Positions 1-8,015 of a stretch of 64,000 nt of DNA are shown in pieces. Source of the stretch: Pseudomonas sp. M47T1 (GTDB lineage: Bacteria > Pseudomonadota > Gammaproteobacteria > Pseudomonadales > Pseudomonadaceae); NCBI RefSeq assembly GCF_000263855.1, contig NZ_AJWX01000001.1, positions 1-64,000 of the forward strand. Direction: 5' to 3'. The position numbers and the translations under genes are program-made. The stretch's first letter is position 1; each line of letters begins with the position of its first letter. The notes under the pieces are model-generated. The model had not been told where the DNA came from, made no database searches, and worked only from the letters and a program-made list of their open reading frames with translations.

Positions 1-99
1 CGAACGGGCTGCTTCGGTATGGCTGTAGCCTTGGTCGAGCACCAGGCACGCCGCCTCGCGCTTGAACTCAGGGGTAAAGGTACGACGTTGCTTGGTCAT
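1..99 (-). CDS. IS3-family transposase OrfA, N-terminal part
   Basis: Thirty-three codons are visible, beginning MTKQRRTFTPEFKREAACLV. This is the usual N-terminus of the helix-turn-helix OrfA protein that binds IS3-family ends and is joined to the OrfB integrase by programmed frameshifting. A purine-rich AGAGAGGTG stretch precedes the ATG at 97-99. The gene is cut by the window edge. OrfA identity is confident; the exact IS is not determined. Confidence 0.85.
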   Translation of the reverse strand, partial: MTKQRRTFTPEFKREAACLVLDQGYSHTEAARS

Positions 100-158
100 C
101 AGACACCTCTCTGTGGCGAGCATTCTCGCCTAAATGGGTGTCCGGTTTCATTAGACCA
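1..158 (-). mobile_element. IS3-family insertion sequence, left end (partial)
   Basis: The start of a transposase OrfA reads leftward off the window. Its upstream flank ends in a sequence that on the minus strand begins TGGTCTAATGAAACCGGACA, typical of IS3-family terminal repeats. The outer end is placed at about 158 because IS3-family ends start with TG. The other end and any target duplication lie outside the window, so completeness cannot be judged. Confidence 0.75.
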
Positions 159-289
159 CTACATTGCGGAAGGACGATAGGTGGGGGTGTCGAATCCATG
201 GTGGGCTCAAATGCTTGAAAATTTTGTGTTGCCGGCGACGGTTTCTCTACGGATTTCAGGATGACAGATAACAGATGAAGGGCGGCGGA

Positions 290-1180
290 ATGGCAAGGTT
301 AGGCTTGAGTTTTCTGCTGATGAGCATGATCAGCTTGGCTCGTGCAGAGGACCACACTGTCGCACTGGACAGTCACGTGCATGGGCTGAATACCATCACC
401 TTCTCTCGGTACCAGGCACCCGGCGGCCAAGGGGTCAGAGCTGCGCTGTCAGGCCCTGGTGGGGCGGCTTACCAGCTGTCTGGTAGATGTGAGCCGGAAG
501 GCGGGGATCCTGACGTGTTGACCGCGTTCACCTTGAAGGAGCACGGGCAGACTGCTTTGGTTTACGTTTGTACATGGAGGGTGGATCATTCCGGGCTAGG
601 GATCAAAGGCGTCGCTTACCGAGGCTTTGTTTATACAGAGACCAGTGACGGCAAGCTGCACGAAAACCCAGCGTTGGAAAACCTGTTTGCTGGGTACGAA
701 GGATCGACGGAGGCGGGCGCCAGAGACTATTTTTTCTATGGGACGCATGATCTGCTGACACGCCGGGCTAGGGATTCGCTTTCCGGCACGGGCGATGAAT
801 CTTTGTCGACGGCCCACAGCGTCGTTTTGCAGCGGTTAGCGGATCTTGATTATGACGGTGTTACCGGCTACCTCACCGCAGATAGGCTAACCGCTTTGCT
901 CCAGCGGGAGCCTTTGGGACGCACCAATGTTGTTTTTTATAATGATATTGGGTATGCGCTCGGCCAAGCAGGTGCGTTTTCCGCCAGTTATAAGCTTTTG
1001 AGTCAGGTGGAATCAGTTGTGCCGGATCGTATGGTATTAAAGCTGAATATTGCAGACGCGCTTTGGGGATTACAAGATAAGGAAAAGGCCAGGGATTATT
1101 ACCGGCAGTATGTGCTTGAAATGACTGGCACGGGAAAAAGGCTGGAAATCCCCGGCGAAGTGCTGATTAGAGCTCAGTAG
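290..1180 (+). CDS. Exported protein with C-terminal TPR-like block (paralogue 1 of 3)
   Basis: A 296-residue protein of unknown function. The N-terminus (MARLGLSFLLMSMISLARA) is a signal peptide with a likely cut after ARA, so it should be periplasmic. The ATG at 290 is preferred over 275 because AAGGG lies just before it. The last ~80 residues (NDIGYALGQAG..., VLKLNIADALWGL, ARDYYRQYV) match the same part of the proteins at 1916-2809 and 2806-4398 and look like two helical hairpins of TPR type. The body before it is not recognised. Codons are visibly more AT-rich than in most of the window, which fits recent acquisition next to the IS. A role as scaffold or binding protein is only a guess. 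Confidence 0.75.
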   Translation: MARLGLSFLLMSMISLARAEDHTVALDSHVHGLNTITFSRYQAPGGQGVRAALSGPGGAAYQLSGRCEPEGGDPDVLTAFTLKEHGQTALVYVCTWRVDHSGLGIKGVAYRGFVYTETSDGKLHENPALENLFAGYEGSTEAGARDYFFYGTHDLLTRRARDSLSGTGDESLSTAHSVVLQRLADLDYDGVTGYLTADRLTALLQREPLGRTNVVFYNDIGYALGQAGAFSASYKLLSQVESVVPDRMVLKLNIADALWGLQDKEKARDYYRQYVLEMTGTGKRLEIPGEVLIRAQ

Positions 1181-1241
1181 CCACGTTTTGGGGCTGGGTG
1201 ATTTTACCGGAGATGGTTTTTCTTCCGAGCAGAGGGAATGT

Positions 1242-1739
1242 ATGCAGGGAGTTTTGAATCGTTTGTGTTTGTTTTTCTGTGGCCTCCTGCCTGCCACTGT
1301 TTTGGCGGGCGCCGTTGATGTGTGCTCAGCGCCCGCGCAGAAAAGTTTTTTGTCATCGTGGATGGAGAACGGAAACACTCAGCAGGTCTTGTCGAGTTTG
1401 ACGGATGCAGGGTGGCTGACAGAGGACGGTGGAGTCGTATATCAAGGTGATTTGAATGGCGATGGAAATGATGATGTGATTTTTGAGGTGTACGCGAGCG
1501 CGGGGTCAAGCAAGGAAACCATTCATGAAATTCTCATTCAGTGTAAGGGGTTTCTAGTCAACGTGGGTGGCGACTATTCTTCGGAGGTCTCTATTGGGAA
1601 GTTGGCCGCGCCGACTGGTTTCAAACCCATTACTGGCTATGTGTATGTGAAAAATAAGATCAATGGCGCTCCGCTTGATATGAAGCGTCAAACGCTGCAG
1701 ATGTTGAACTTTAATCCCGCTACCAGAAAGTACGAATAA
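1242..1739 (+). CDS. Small exported protein with FG-GAP-like motif
   Basis: A 165-residue protein with a signal peptide (MQGVLNRLCLFFCGLLPATVLAG). The start at 1242 has AGAGGGAA just upstream; an in-frame start at 1188 would add 18 non-signal residues. Around residue 67 it carries GDLNGDGNDDVIFEV, an Asp/Gly-rich calcium-loop motif of FG-GAP/VCBS type. This is usually one blade of a repeated surface protein but here occurs once. Two Cys (VCSAP and IQCKG) could form a disulfide. It lies 61 bp after paralogue 1 on the same strand and shares its AT-richer composition. Function unknown. Confidence 0.7.
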   Translation: MQGVLNRLCLFFCGLLPATVLAGAVDVCSAPAQKSFLSSWMENGNTQQVLSSLTDAGWLTEDGGVVYQGDLNGDGNDDVIFEVYASAGSSKETIHEILIQCKGFLVNVGGDYSSEVSIGKLAAPTGFKPITGYVYVKNKINGAPLDMKRQTLQMLNFNPATRKYE

Positions 1740-1915
1740 CGCTAATCCGACATGGGCCAATGACGAAGCAGCGCTGTGCGCAGCTGACGAATCGATCTGT
1801 TCATTTGCCCGCCACACCGCAGTACTTATGCCCAAAGTGTCGGCGCATCGAGCACCCCCGGCCCCCGCCCTCCGTTATACTGCGCCCCCGCGACAAGGAC
1901 TTCGTTGCCGTCATC

Positions 1916-2809
1916 ATGACTTCCAGAATTGCTTTTGCCCTGCTTTTTATCTTCAACCTGGCGCCCGCTTTCGCCTCCAACCCACCCGACCAATTCCCTG
2001 CGACGATTACCGGCACAGCCGGGCACCGACTCGAGTTCAGCGAGTGGGACGAGCGCTTTGGCGGTTGGCGCAAGCTGGAGTTTCATGGCGCCGGTGCGCC
2101 GTTCCGGATGTACTTTCTTGCCGGGGCACCCGGTGACGCGAACGGCGGCACAGTGACTGAAACAGACACGGATTATTTGTCGCCAGACAAAAAAATCGTC
2201 CTGATCGAGCGCAAGGAATTCGGCCTGGTTTACCCGCCTGACGAGGCGCCAGTCAATTCCGAACAGAACTACTGCGACGCCGTTTCCATGGAGACGGGGT
2301 GCGTGCTGGCTAGCGAATCCAGCAACCAGTGCGACGGCCAGTGGGAAGGAAACCGTTGGAAGGTACGAAATGGCGGCATCTGGAAGTTTGATGGCGAGTA
2401 CCGCTCGCCAGCGAAATTCGCCGCGCGGGCCCGCACCTATGCCGCGGATAATAGGCGGCTGCAAAGCACGATGGATTTACTGTCCACAGGCGTCGGCTCG
2501 TACATGGCCTGCTTCCCCCCTGAAAACAACGTGGCCGCCTACAACGACATCGGTTTCTACCTCGCCCAGGGTGGCCAACATGCCACCGCGCTGGAAATTT
2601 ATCAGCGGTTGTCCGTCATCGCCCCTGACCGTGTGCCGTTGAAACTGAACATCGCCGACTCGTATTGGGCGGTGGGGCAACAAGGCTTGGCCAAGCGGTT
2701 TTACGCCGACTATCGCCAGGCAATGACGCGCAAAGGTGACGCTGGTCGAATCCCTGCCAGGGTCGTCGAACGCCTGGCGGGCGTCGAGGCAGGCGAGCAC
2801 ACGCCATGA
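1916..2809 (+). CDS. Exported protein with C-terminal TPR-like block (paralogue 2 of 3)
   Basis: A 297-residue protein with a clear signal peptide (MTSRIAFALLFIFNLAPAFAS). An in-frame ATG at 1760 would add 52 residues with no export logic, so 1916 is chosen. The C-terminal block (YNDIGFYLAQGGQHATALEIY, VPLKLNIADSYWAVG, AKRFYADYRQAM) aligns with the proteins at 290-1180 and 2806-4398. The middle contains four Cys (NYCDA, TGCVL, NQCDG, MACFP), suggesting disulfides in the periplasm. Its last codons overlap the next paralogue by 4 bp (ATGA), so the two are translationally coupled. Function unknown. Confidence 0.8.
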   Translation: MTSRIAFALLFIFNLAPAFASNPPDQFPATITGTAGHRLEFSEWDERFGGWRKLEFHGAGAPFRMYFLAGAPGDANGGTVTETDTDYLSPDKKIVLIERKEFGLVYPPDEAPVNSEQNYCDAVSMETGCVLASESSNQCDGQWEGNRWKVRNGGIWKFDGEYRSPAKFAARARTYAADNRRLQSTMDLLSTGVGSYMACFPPENNVAAYNDIGFYLAQGGQHATALEIYQRLSVIAPDRVPLKLNIADSYWAVGQQGLAKRFYADYRQAMTRKGDAGRIPARVVERLAGVEAGEHTP

Positions 2810-4398
2810 GTCGGCTGATCCCCCTGCTTTTGGCGGCCTGCATGGTCACCAGCGCCCACGCCGACAGCGCCTCGAGCACCAGCACCTACACCTACCAGCA
2901 GCACGCCGAAACCGACGAGTTGTCACGGCTGACCGTCATCCGCACCGCCACAGGCCAAAGCAGTTCCGGGTTGTTTGCATTCGGTGACGGTGGGCTGGGG
3001 CCAGGTTACTTCCCTGACAGCTTCACCTTGATGCTCGACTTCCATGTGCACTTGGCCCAGCAGACTGAATACAGCTTTCGCTGGAACCCGCAGGCGGGCG
3101 ATTGGGTGCTGTACCGGATCGCCCGTTGGGAAGAGCCGTGGCGTGAACAGGTGCCTGCGGTGCCACATTCAGGCTCGGCCCCACAGCACGTTAACGTCGC
3201 CCGTATCGCCTGTTGCACCCGGCTTGCCGACTTCAACACCAACGTCGCCACCCCGCAGAAAATGAGTGCCGCGCAACAGCGTGCCGACATTCTGCGTGAC
3301 GTCGACACGATACGGGAGGCGCTCAAGCAAGGGGCGTCCAGCGCGCTGTTCTCCCGGCAGGATAACGTTCACGGTCCCGTGACTTTCCCCATGCTTCATG
3401 AGTTGGAGGGCGTGCTGGATGACAGCAATGTCCGGGTGCTAAACGACTACGCGTTTTACCTCACCGCCAACGGCAACGCAGGTGCCGCGCGGGTATTGCT
3501 GGAAGCCATCCACCGGCGCTACCCGCAGCGGGTTGTGGCCACGCTGAACCTGGCGGATGCCTATTGGGCCACCGGCGAAAAAGCCGCGGCCTGCCCGTTG
3601 TATCAGGCCTATGTGGGGCAGATGCAGGCCAGCGGCCGGGCGGCGAAGATTCCGGCCGAGGCATTGCAACGCGCCCAATGCCCGCGTGCAGTCACCATAC
3701 AAAGCCCGGTTGCCAGCCGCGTCGGCCAGTACTTGTCGATGCCTGATGGCGCCTTGCAAGCGTCCTGGGCCGGAGGTGAGGCACTGGTCAAGGATGTGCT
3801 CGGCACACAGGGCGAGAATACCCGCACGCTGGTCAGGTTCAACGGCCGTGCGGCGCTGCACTATGACGCTGTCGCTTCGGGGCACCCCTACGAAGCGTAT
3901 TTCACGCTGGGTCACGGTCACGCCGGGGTGGTGGTCGATTGTATCTACGCCTCCATCCGCGATGGCATGACGGGTGCGCTGATTGCCAAGGCGGTGTGCG
4001 GGCTCGATGCGCCACTGAACGCTGGTTATCCCGACCTGCTGTCAGCGTTCGAGGATCAGTGGCGGCAGCAACTTCAACCTGGTGCCTTTTCAGGGTTTGC
4101 CAACGAGCCGGGCAAGCCGATTAGTGTGGTCGATGCGCACCTTGGCGGGGTTGATGTGACACGGGTGTATGCCTCGATGGGTGAACTCACCACCCAATGG
4201 CCGGAGACCCGCGCAATTGCTGGCGGGCGCAGCCGCAGTCTGGGCCACGAGCCGATCTATATCGTGCATGACCGAGCGGCGCCCACCACGGCGGTGGCCG
4301 TTGAAGTGGCCAGTGGTGATGAGAGCGAGCCGTTCCGGCGCATGGATGGCGATGCGTTGTCGGAGTGGCTGAAGTCCACTACGAGTGCCGGTGATTAG
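2806..4398 (+). CDS. Exported protein with TPR-like block plus extra C-terminal domain (paralogue 3 of 3)
   Basis: A 530-residue protein with signal peptide (MSRLIPLLLAACMVTSAHA). Residues ~1-300 correspond in plan to the two upstream paralogues, with the TPR-like block at about 210-295 (LNDYAFYLTANGNAGAARVLL, TLNLADAYWATGEKAAACPLY). It then continues with ~230 residues of an additional, unrecognised domain. It is coupled to paralogue 2 by the ATGA overlap. The gain of a second domain suggests divergence of function after tandem duplication. No catalytic motif was seen. Confidence 0.78.
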   Translation: MSRLIPLLLAACMVTSAHADSASSTSTYTYQQHAETDELSRLTVIRTATGQSSSGLFAFGDGGLGPGYFPDSFTLMLDFHVHLAQQTEYSFRWNPQAGDWVLYRIARWEEPWREQVPAVPHSGSAPQHVNVARIACCTRLADFNTNVATPQKMSAAQQRADILRDVDTIREALKQGASSALFSRQDNVHGPVTFPMLHELEGVLDDSNVRVLNDYAFYLTANGNAGAARVLLEAIHRRYPQRVVATLNLADAYWATGEKAAACPLYQAYVGQMQASGRAAKIPAEALQRAQCPRAVTIQSPVASRVGQYLSMPDGALQASWAGGEALVKDVLGTQGENTRTLVRFNGRAALHYDAVASGHPYEAYFTLGHGHAGVVVDCIYASIRDGMTGALIAKAVCGLDAPLNAGYPDLLSAFEDQWRQQLQPGAFSGFANEPGKPISVVDAHLGGVDVTRVYASMGELTTQWPETRAIAGGRSRSLGHEPIYIVHDRAAPTTAVAVEVASGDESEPFRRMDGDALSEWLKSTTSAGD

Positions 4399-4479
4399 GC
4401 GACTATTAGCCATAACAGTTGCTGGAAGCGGGGCACTTGCGGAGCTGTTCTGCCTGTCACTTGGCTGGCACCGTATTCA

Positions 4480-4510
4480 AGGAAAAGAGCAGTGCAACAC
4501 CGCACTGCTC
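4480..4510 (-). terminator. Rho-independent terminator of the 4531-4956 gene
   Basis: A perfect 9-bp stem (GAGCAGTGC / GCACTGCTC, 4487-4510) is followed on the minus strand by TTTTCC. It sits about 20 bp past the stop codon of the minus-strand gene. Confidence 0.75.
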
Positions 4511-4530
4511 GGTTTCGCGTTTACCTGGTG

Positions 4531-4956
4531 TCAGATCCAGCGCATCCCTTCGAACGGATTCCAGCTTTGCGAACCCTTCACCTTCTTCAGGTAATAGGCG
4601 TAGTTGGCAGTAAAACCATACGTCAGCCCGAACGCAATATTGAGCCCATTATCCAGCCACTTCGGCATGTCATGCCCCATGGCATAGAAAGCGAAGTTAA
4701 TGCCAATCGTGGTACCCAGGACGATGGCAATCAACGTCAGGTTTTTCTTCCACAAGCCCAGCACGAAGAAATAGATCAGACCAAAGAACACAGCAATGAT
4801 GTTGATGTTGATCAATATCCGTTTGCCCTTGGGCAGTGCCTTGAACGCTTCCTTGAAGCCTGGACTGCTGGGCCCACCGTGTTGCTCGAAGAACGCAAAG
4901 CGCTCTTGCCATTTCGGGCTTACGTCGGGGGTGTGCAGTTGCTCGGTAGTGCTCAT
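4531..4956 (-). CDS. DUF2628-like small membrane protein
   Basis: A 141-residue protein with a soluble N-terminus (KWQERFAFFEQHGG, an aromatic pattern typical of DUF2628 proteins). Two or three hydrophobic segments follow (IININIIAVFFGLIYFFVLGLW; LTLIAIVLGTTIGINFAFYAM; weakly LNIAFGLTYGFTANYAYYL). It is probably an inner-membrane protein. No enzymatic motif is visible and the family has no established function. It is transcribed alone, closed by a terminator at 4480-4510. GGAGTGG lies upstream of the ATG. The family call is from memory of the pattern. Confidence 0.75.
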   Translation of the reverse strand: MSTTEQLHTPDVSPKWQERFAFFEQHGGPSSPGFKEAFKALPKGKRILININIIAVFFGLIYFFVLGLWKKNLTLIAIVLGTTIGINFAFYAMGHDMPKWLDNGLNIAFGLTYGFTANYAYYLKKVKGSQSWNPFEGMRWI

Positions 4957-5245
4957 ATTCCACTCCTTGTGGATTTTTCTGATCGAACCATTCGACCGGA
5001 GGTGGCGCGGTGCCGCGGTTTAATGCGCACGGCCCGTCAATGCAGGCACGCAACGCTGTAGTGCGTGCGTGGTAGAGAATTCAGCGGGCGCGAAGTTTGA
5101 GAGTTTTGAATTGGATCCGCAAGCGCCGTAACACTACAAGCCCGCTGGCCCCGGCATTTGGCGGTGACGTTGAGACGCGATAAGCTTGCGCCCCCGCAGC
5201 AGAGCCCCCTGCCACGGCCCCGTTTTTCTCTGGAGATTCTTCGAC

Positions 5246-5947
5246 ATGAATGTCACGTTCCGCCCCCACTGGTTACTCGCCCTTGCACTTCCCCTTGCCC
5301 TGATCGCCTGCGGCAGCAGCGAGCCCGATCAGCGCGCGGCTTTCAAACAATTCCTGCAGACGCGCGTCGTCGACAAGCCCGGCGTTCGGGTCCCGCATCC
5401 TACGGCGGATGAATCGAAGTCCTTCGGCGACTACGCGGCGCAGTACGCCGTGATCACCGACTTCAGTAGCGAAATGGACGCCAGCATCAAGCCCCTTGGC
5501 AACCTCGTCCAGAAAACGGCGGTGCGCTCCTTGAACGATGTGATTGCACACCGTGATGACCTCAAGACGGTGCAAAGTGGTTTGAACGATATGGGCGCGC
5601 AGCTCAAGCAGTCACAGGCCAAGGCTGACGGTGCCCATACCCAGCTCAAGCAGCCGGAGGATTTGAAGGTGGTGTACGACAAGGCCTACGACAAGGTGGT
5701 CAGTGTGCCGGCCACTACCTTCCTGCAGGTGCTGCCACAAATCAACGCGGCCATGGACAGTACCTTGAAGGTGGCGGATTACCTTGATGCCCATAAGGCT
5801 CAGATCGAGATCAATGGCCCCGTGGTCAAGGTCCAGGACCCCAAGGTGCAAGCGGAGTTGAACACCCTGCTTCAAGACTTGAACACACAGGCCAAGAACG
5901 TTCAGCAGGCCCAGTCGCGCATGCAGGCAGTAATGCTTGGGCGTTGA
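5246..5947 (+). CDS. DUF3053-type lipoprotein
   Basis: A 233-residue protein with a lipoprotein signal (MNVTFRPHWLLALALPLALIAC, then GSS), so lipidation at the Cys of LIAC is expected. The mature part (QRAAFKQFLQTRVVDKPG..., then long helices with ELKQSQAKADGAH and NTLLQDLNTQAKNVQQAQSRM) resembles the DUF3053 family (E. coli YiaF type) and is mostly helical. The start at 5246 is chosen because GGAGA precedes it and the hydrophobic core begins immediately; a start at 5186 would bury the signal. After residue +1 the sequence GSS has no Asp at +2, so outer-membrane sorting is likely. Function unknown. Confidence 0.78.
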   Translation: MNVTFRPHWLLALALPLALIACGSSEPDQRAAFKQFLQTRVVDKPGVRVPHPTADESKSFGDYAAQYAVITDFSSEMDASIKPLGNLVQKTAVRSLNDVIAHRDDLKTVQSGLNDMGAQLKQSQAKADGAHTQLKQPEDLKVVYDKAYDKVVSVPATTFLQVLPQINAAMDSTLKVADYLDAHKAQIEINGPVVKVQDPKVQAELNTLLQDLNTQAKNVQQAQSRMQAVMLGR

Positions 5948-5990
5948 TGCCTGGCCCCGCCACTCCACGACAAGGAATAGTCCAGCCGCC

Positions 5991-6521
5991 ATGCGCCTGC
6001 AAACTCTCGAGCGTTTGACCTACACCCTGCTTGCCACGCTATGCCTGTCAGCGGCGGCAAACGCCTCCACCCCACCGTCCAACCTTTGCCTCGACAGCGT
6101 CGCCCTGTTCCAGTGTGATACCGCCAGCGGCAAACAGATCGCGCTGTGCGGCAGCTACGATGCCGCCGGCGAGCTCTCGGGTTTGCAATACCGCTATGGT
6201 CGCGGCCCCCAGCCAGAGCTGGTCTACCCCGCGCAGCTCAAAGACTCGCTGGCCAAATTCAAGAGCAACCATTATTTCCGTTACCAGACGGATTATTCCC
6301 AGATCAGCTTCACCAGCGGGTCCTACGCCTACTCCGTCTACAGCAACTACGACGGTGAAGGCTCGCCGGGCAATCCCAGGACAGCAGGGGTAACGGTAGT
6401 GAGCCAGGCAGGTGCACCTGTGGCGGACATTGCCTGCAAGGCTATTGGCAAGGATACCCTCCAGGCGCTTACCGACAAGGTTGCCTGCGATGCAGACCAG
6501 GCCTTGGGGTGTAGCCAGTGA
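5991..6521 (+). CDS. Exported hypothetical protein
   Basis: A 176-residue protein with signal peptide (MRLQTLERLTYTLLATLCLSAAANA). The mature part is Cys-rich (NLCLDS, FQCDT, ALCGSY, DIACKA, VACDAD, GCSQ), suggesting several disulfides and a compact periplasmic or surface fold. AAGGAA lies 13 bp before the ATG at 5991. It begins 43 bp after the lipoprotein gene and its stop overlaps the next start (GTGA), so 5246-7156 may be one transcript. Family not recognised. Confidence 0.7.
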   Translation: MRLQTLERLTYTLLATLCLSAAANASTPPSNLCLDSVALFQCDTASGKQIALCGSYDAAGELSGLQYRYGRGPQPELVYPAQLKDSLAKFKSNHYFRYQTDYSQISFTSGSYAYSVYSNYDGEGSPGNPRTAGVTVVSQAGAPVADIACKAIGKDTLQALTDKVACDADQALGCSQ

Positions 6522-7156
6522 GCGTGTACGGGACGGTTGTTCAAAGGGCTTGCGCATCGCTCATGGCGTTGCTGCAACCCGAGTTGCGTGAAGGGCGCGT
6601 GGTGGTGGCCCATAAAGTGCTACGCGCTCAAACTCGAAAAATTGGGCCTATTGGGCTCGCAGTCCTTGGGATCGTGACCTGCACGCTGCTGGGTACTCAG
6701 GCGTTTGCGGCCACAGGTGAGAAAGCCCTCGCATTCAAGGACTACCCCGTTGCCATCGACCGCACCATAACCAACCACCCCTACGTCGCCACCCAGCCTG
6801 ACAGCCCAGGAGTGCAGGCAACTCGACGCGCCATGGCCCTGCAGCGGCCCAACCTCGCGGGGCACTATGTAGCCTACGGTGTGGGCTGCGGTGGTGGTGC
6901 CATGTGTGGGGAGGTCATCGATGTGCTCAACGGCAAAGTCGTGGCGAGTTTCCCAGACGCTTATCTGGCGGCAGTGGAGGACGAGCAGCAGAGCTTCGAC
7001 TTCACCACCCGCGCAGACAGTCGAATGATCATCGTTGGTGGTATAGGCCAAGGCGGAGAGGTTGATGAGCACGGCCGCCACCTGCCGGATGGGTTTTACA
7101 CCCGTTACTACGAGTTCGATGGCCATGTGATGAAGCTCATTCGTCTTGAAAAATAA
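6518..7156 (+). CDS. Exported hypothetical protein with GCG..CG motif
   Basis: Up to 212 residues if translation starts at the GTG overlapping the previous stop. Hydrophobic residues IGPIGLAVLGIVTCTLLGTQAFA lie ~44 residues in, too far for a normal signal peptide. A start at ATG 6563 or GTG 6618 would be more natural; the start is therefore uncertain. The mature region contains NLAGHYVAYGVGCGGGAMCGEVID, a pattern shared with small exported proteins in many proteobacteria (fold unknown to me). It ends in GFYTRYYEFDGHVMKLIRLEK. Probably periplasmic. Confidence 0.65.
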   Translation: MSVYGTVVQRACASLMALLQPELREGRVVVAHKVLRAQTRKIGPIGLAVLGIVTCTLLGTQAFAATGEKALAFKDYPVAIDRTITNHPYVATQPDSPGVQATRRAMALQRPNLAGHYVAYGVGCGGGAMCGEVIDVLNGKVVASFPDAYLAAVEDEQQSFDFTTRADSRMIIVGGIGQGGEVDEHGRHLPDGFYTRYYEFDGHVMKLIRLEK

Positions 7157-7198
7157 CACGGCGCGTCGAACTGTCTGGCAGATGGGGGCCACCATCCC

Positions 7199-7278
7199 GT
7201 GGGACCGGGCGAAGCTCGGGAAGGGGCCCGTCAGGCCATCCGCGGCACCCCCCTTCCCGAGCTGACGCCCGGTCCCAC
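7199..7278. repeat. REP-type inverted repeat (GTGGGACCGGGCG variant)
   Basis: Two ~30-nt arms, beginning GTGGGACCGGGCG and ending CGCCCGGTCCCAC, are almost fully complementary around a ~19-nt loop (7230-7248). It follows the stop at 7156 and could also act as a transcription stop. The sequence differs from the GCGGGCTCTGCCCGC type seen elsewhere in the window. Confidence 0.75.
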
Positions 7279-7315
7279 AAGAATGGGTTCAATTTGAAGT
7301 GATGCGCCCGACTGA

Positions 7316-7495
7316 ACGTTTGCCCAAAACCATGGAGTCTCCCTCAGTCTGCATCCCCAACAAGACAGCCGCTGGTACTGGCCTGGCATCGAAGCCACCT
7401 GGCAACGGCTGCTACCGCTGGTAGACCAGGCTCGCCTGGCCGGCGCATCGGCGTGGTCCAGACTAATTGATGGCTGGCACCTGCAGGAAGAAACG
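7316..7495 (+). pseudogene. Open, start-less reading frame: possible remnant of an upstream gene
   Basis: After the TGA at 7313 a frame stays open through 7495 and runs in frame into the 117-residue gene. It reads ...SRWYWPGIEATWQRLLPLV and SAWSRLIDGWHLQEET. There is no ATG or GTG in it. Its amphipathic, Trp-rich look is protein-like, so it may be the surviving 3' end of a deleted gene. It could also be chance in high-GC DNA. The rest of 7157-7315 holds only the REP element at 7199-7278. Confidence 0.35.
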
Positions 7496-7849
7496 ATGAC
7501 AGATACCTGGAAAAAACTGCAGCCGTTAAGGGTTGCAAACGGCTGGACGATCAGCCTGAATAATTTTTATGACGTGCAGCCAACGCCTGAAACCATGACG
7601 TGGTTCTACGCTTCGTCTCTATTGAGAGGGCATAGCCTGGAGGCGCGGCTTGCGTTCGAGTGTGTATACGAGCCTGAGGGGGATCCGGAAGGTGAGTTCA
7701 TCGTCAGCTTCGATAGTTTGACCGAGCCGCCCATGGGGGGCATGCCTGAGCTTGATCAAGACCTCGGAAGCATTAGAACCAGAAGTAAAGATCGGGTTTG
7801 TGAGGCGGTTGAATATTTTATGTTTGAGAGAAAAATTTTACCGGACTAG
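7496..7849 (+). CDS. Small cytosolic protein, possibly an orphan immunity-type protein
   Basis: A 117-residue protein without signal or membrane segment. CAGGAAG lies 4-10 bp before the ATG, so the start is well supported. It is acidic (YEPEGDPEGEFIVSFDSLTEPP) and AT-richer than most of the window (runs such as TATTTTATGTTTGAG). Small size, acidity, odd composition and the protein-like remnant just upstream resemble immunity genes left after loss of a toxin tip. No family was recognised, so this is only a hypothesis. Confidence 0.6.
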   Translation: MTDTWKKLQPLRVANGWTISLNNFYDVQPTPETMTWFYASSLLRGHSLEARLAFECVYEPEGDPEGEFIVSFDSLTEPPMGGMPELDQDLGSIRTRSKDRVCEAVEYFMFERKILPD

Positions 7850-7957
7850 CCGGCGCTATCGACGAATCTCATGTTTCAGCGTGGCCAGTGCATTCTGAAA
7901 ATGACCGACTCGGCCGATGGCTTGCGTAGTGTAATATTTTCGGCCGCACGCTGCCGC

Positions 7958-7986
7958 GTAGCCGCTGCCGCAGGCTGCGCTGGCCC
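7958..7986. repeat. Single copy of the GTAGCCGCTGCC repeat
   Basis: The 29-nt GTAGCCGCTGCCGCAGG...GCTGGCCC unit matches the left arm at 9103-9131 except for one base, and the arm at 22439-22467. Here only one arm is present. Confidence 0.7.
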
Positions 7987-8015
7987 TCGGTGGCGTGAAC
8001 AGATAAGGATATCCA

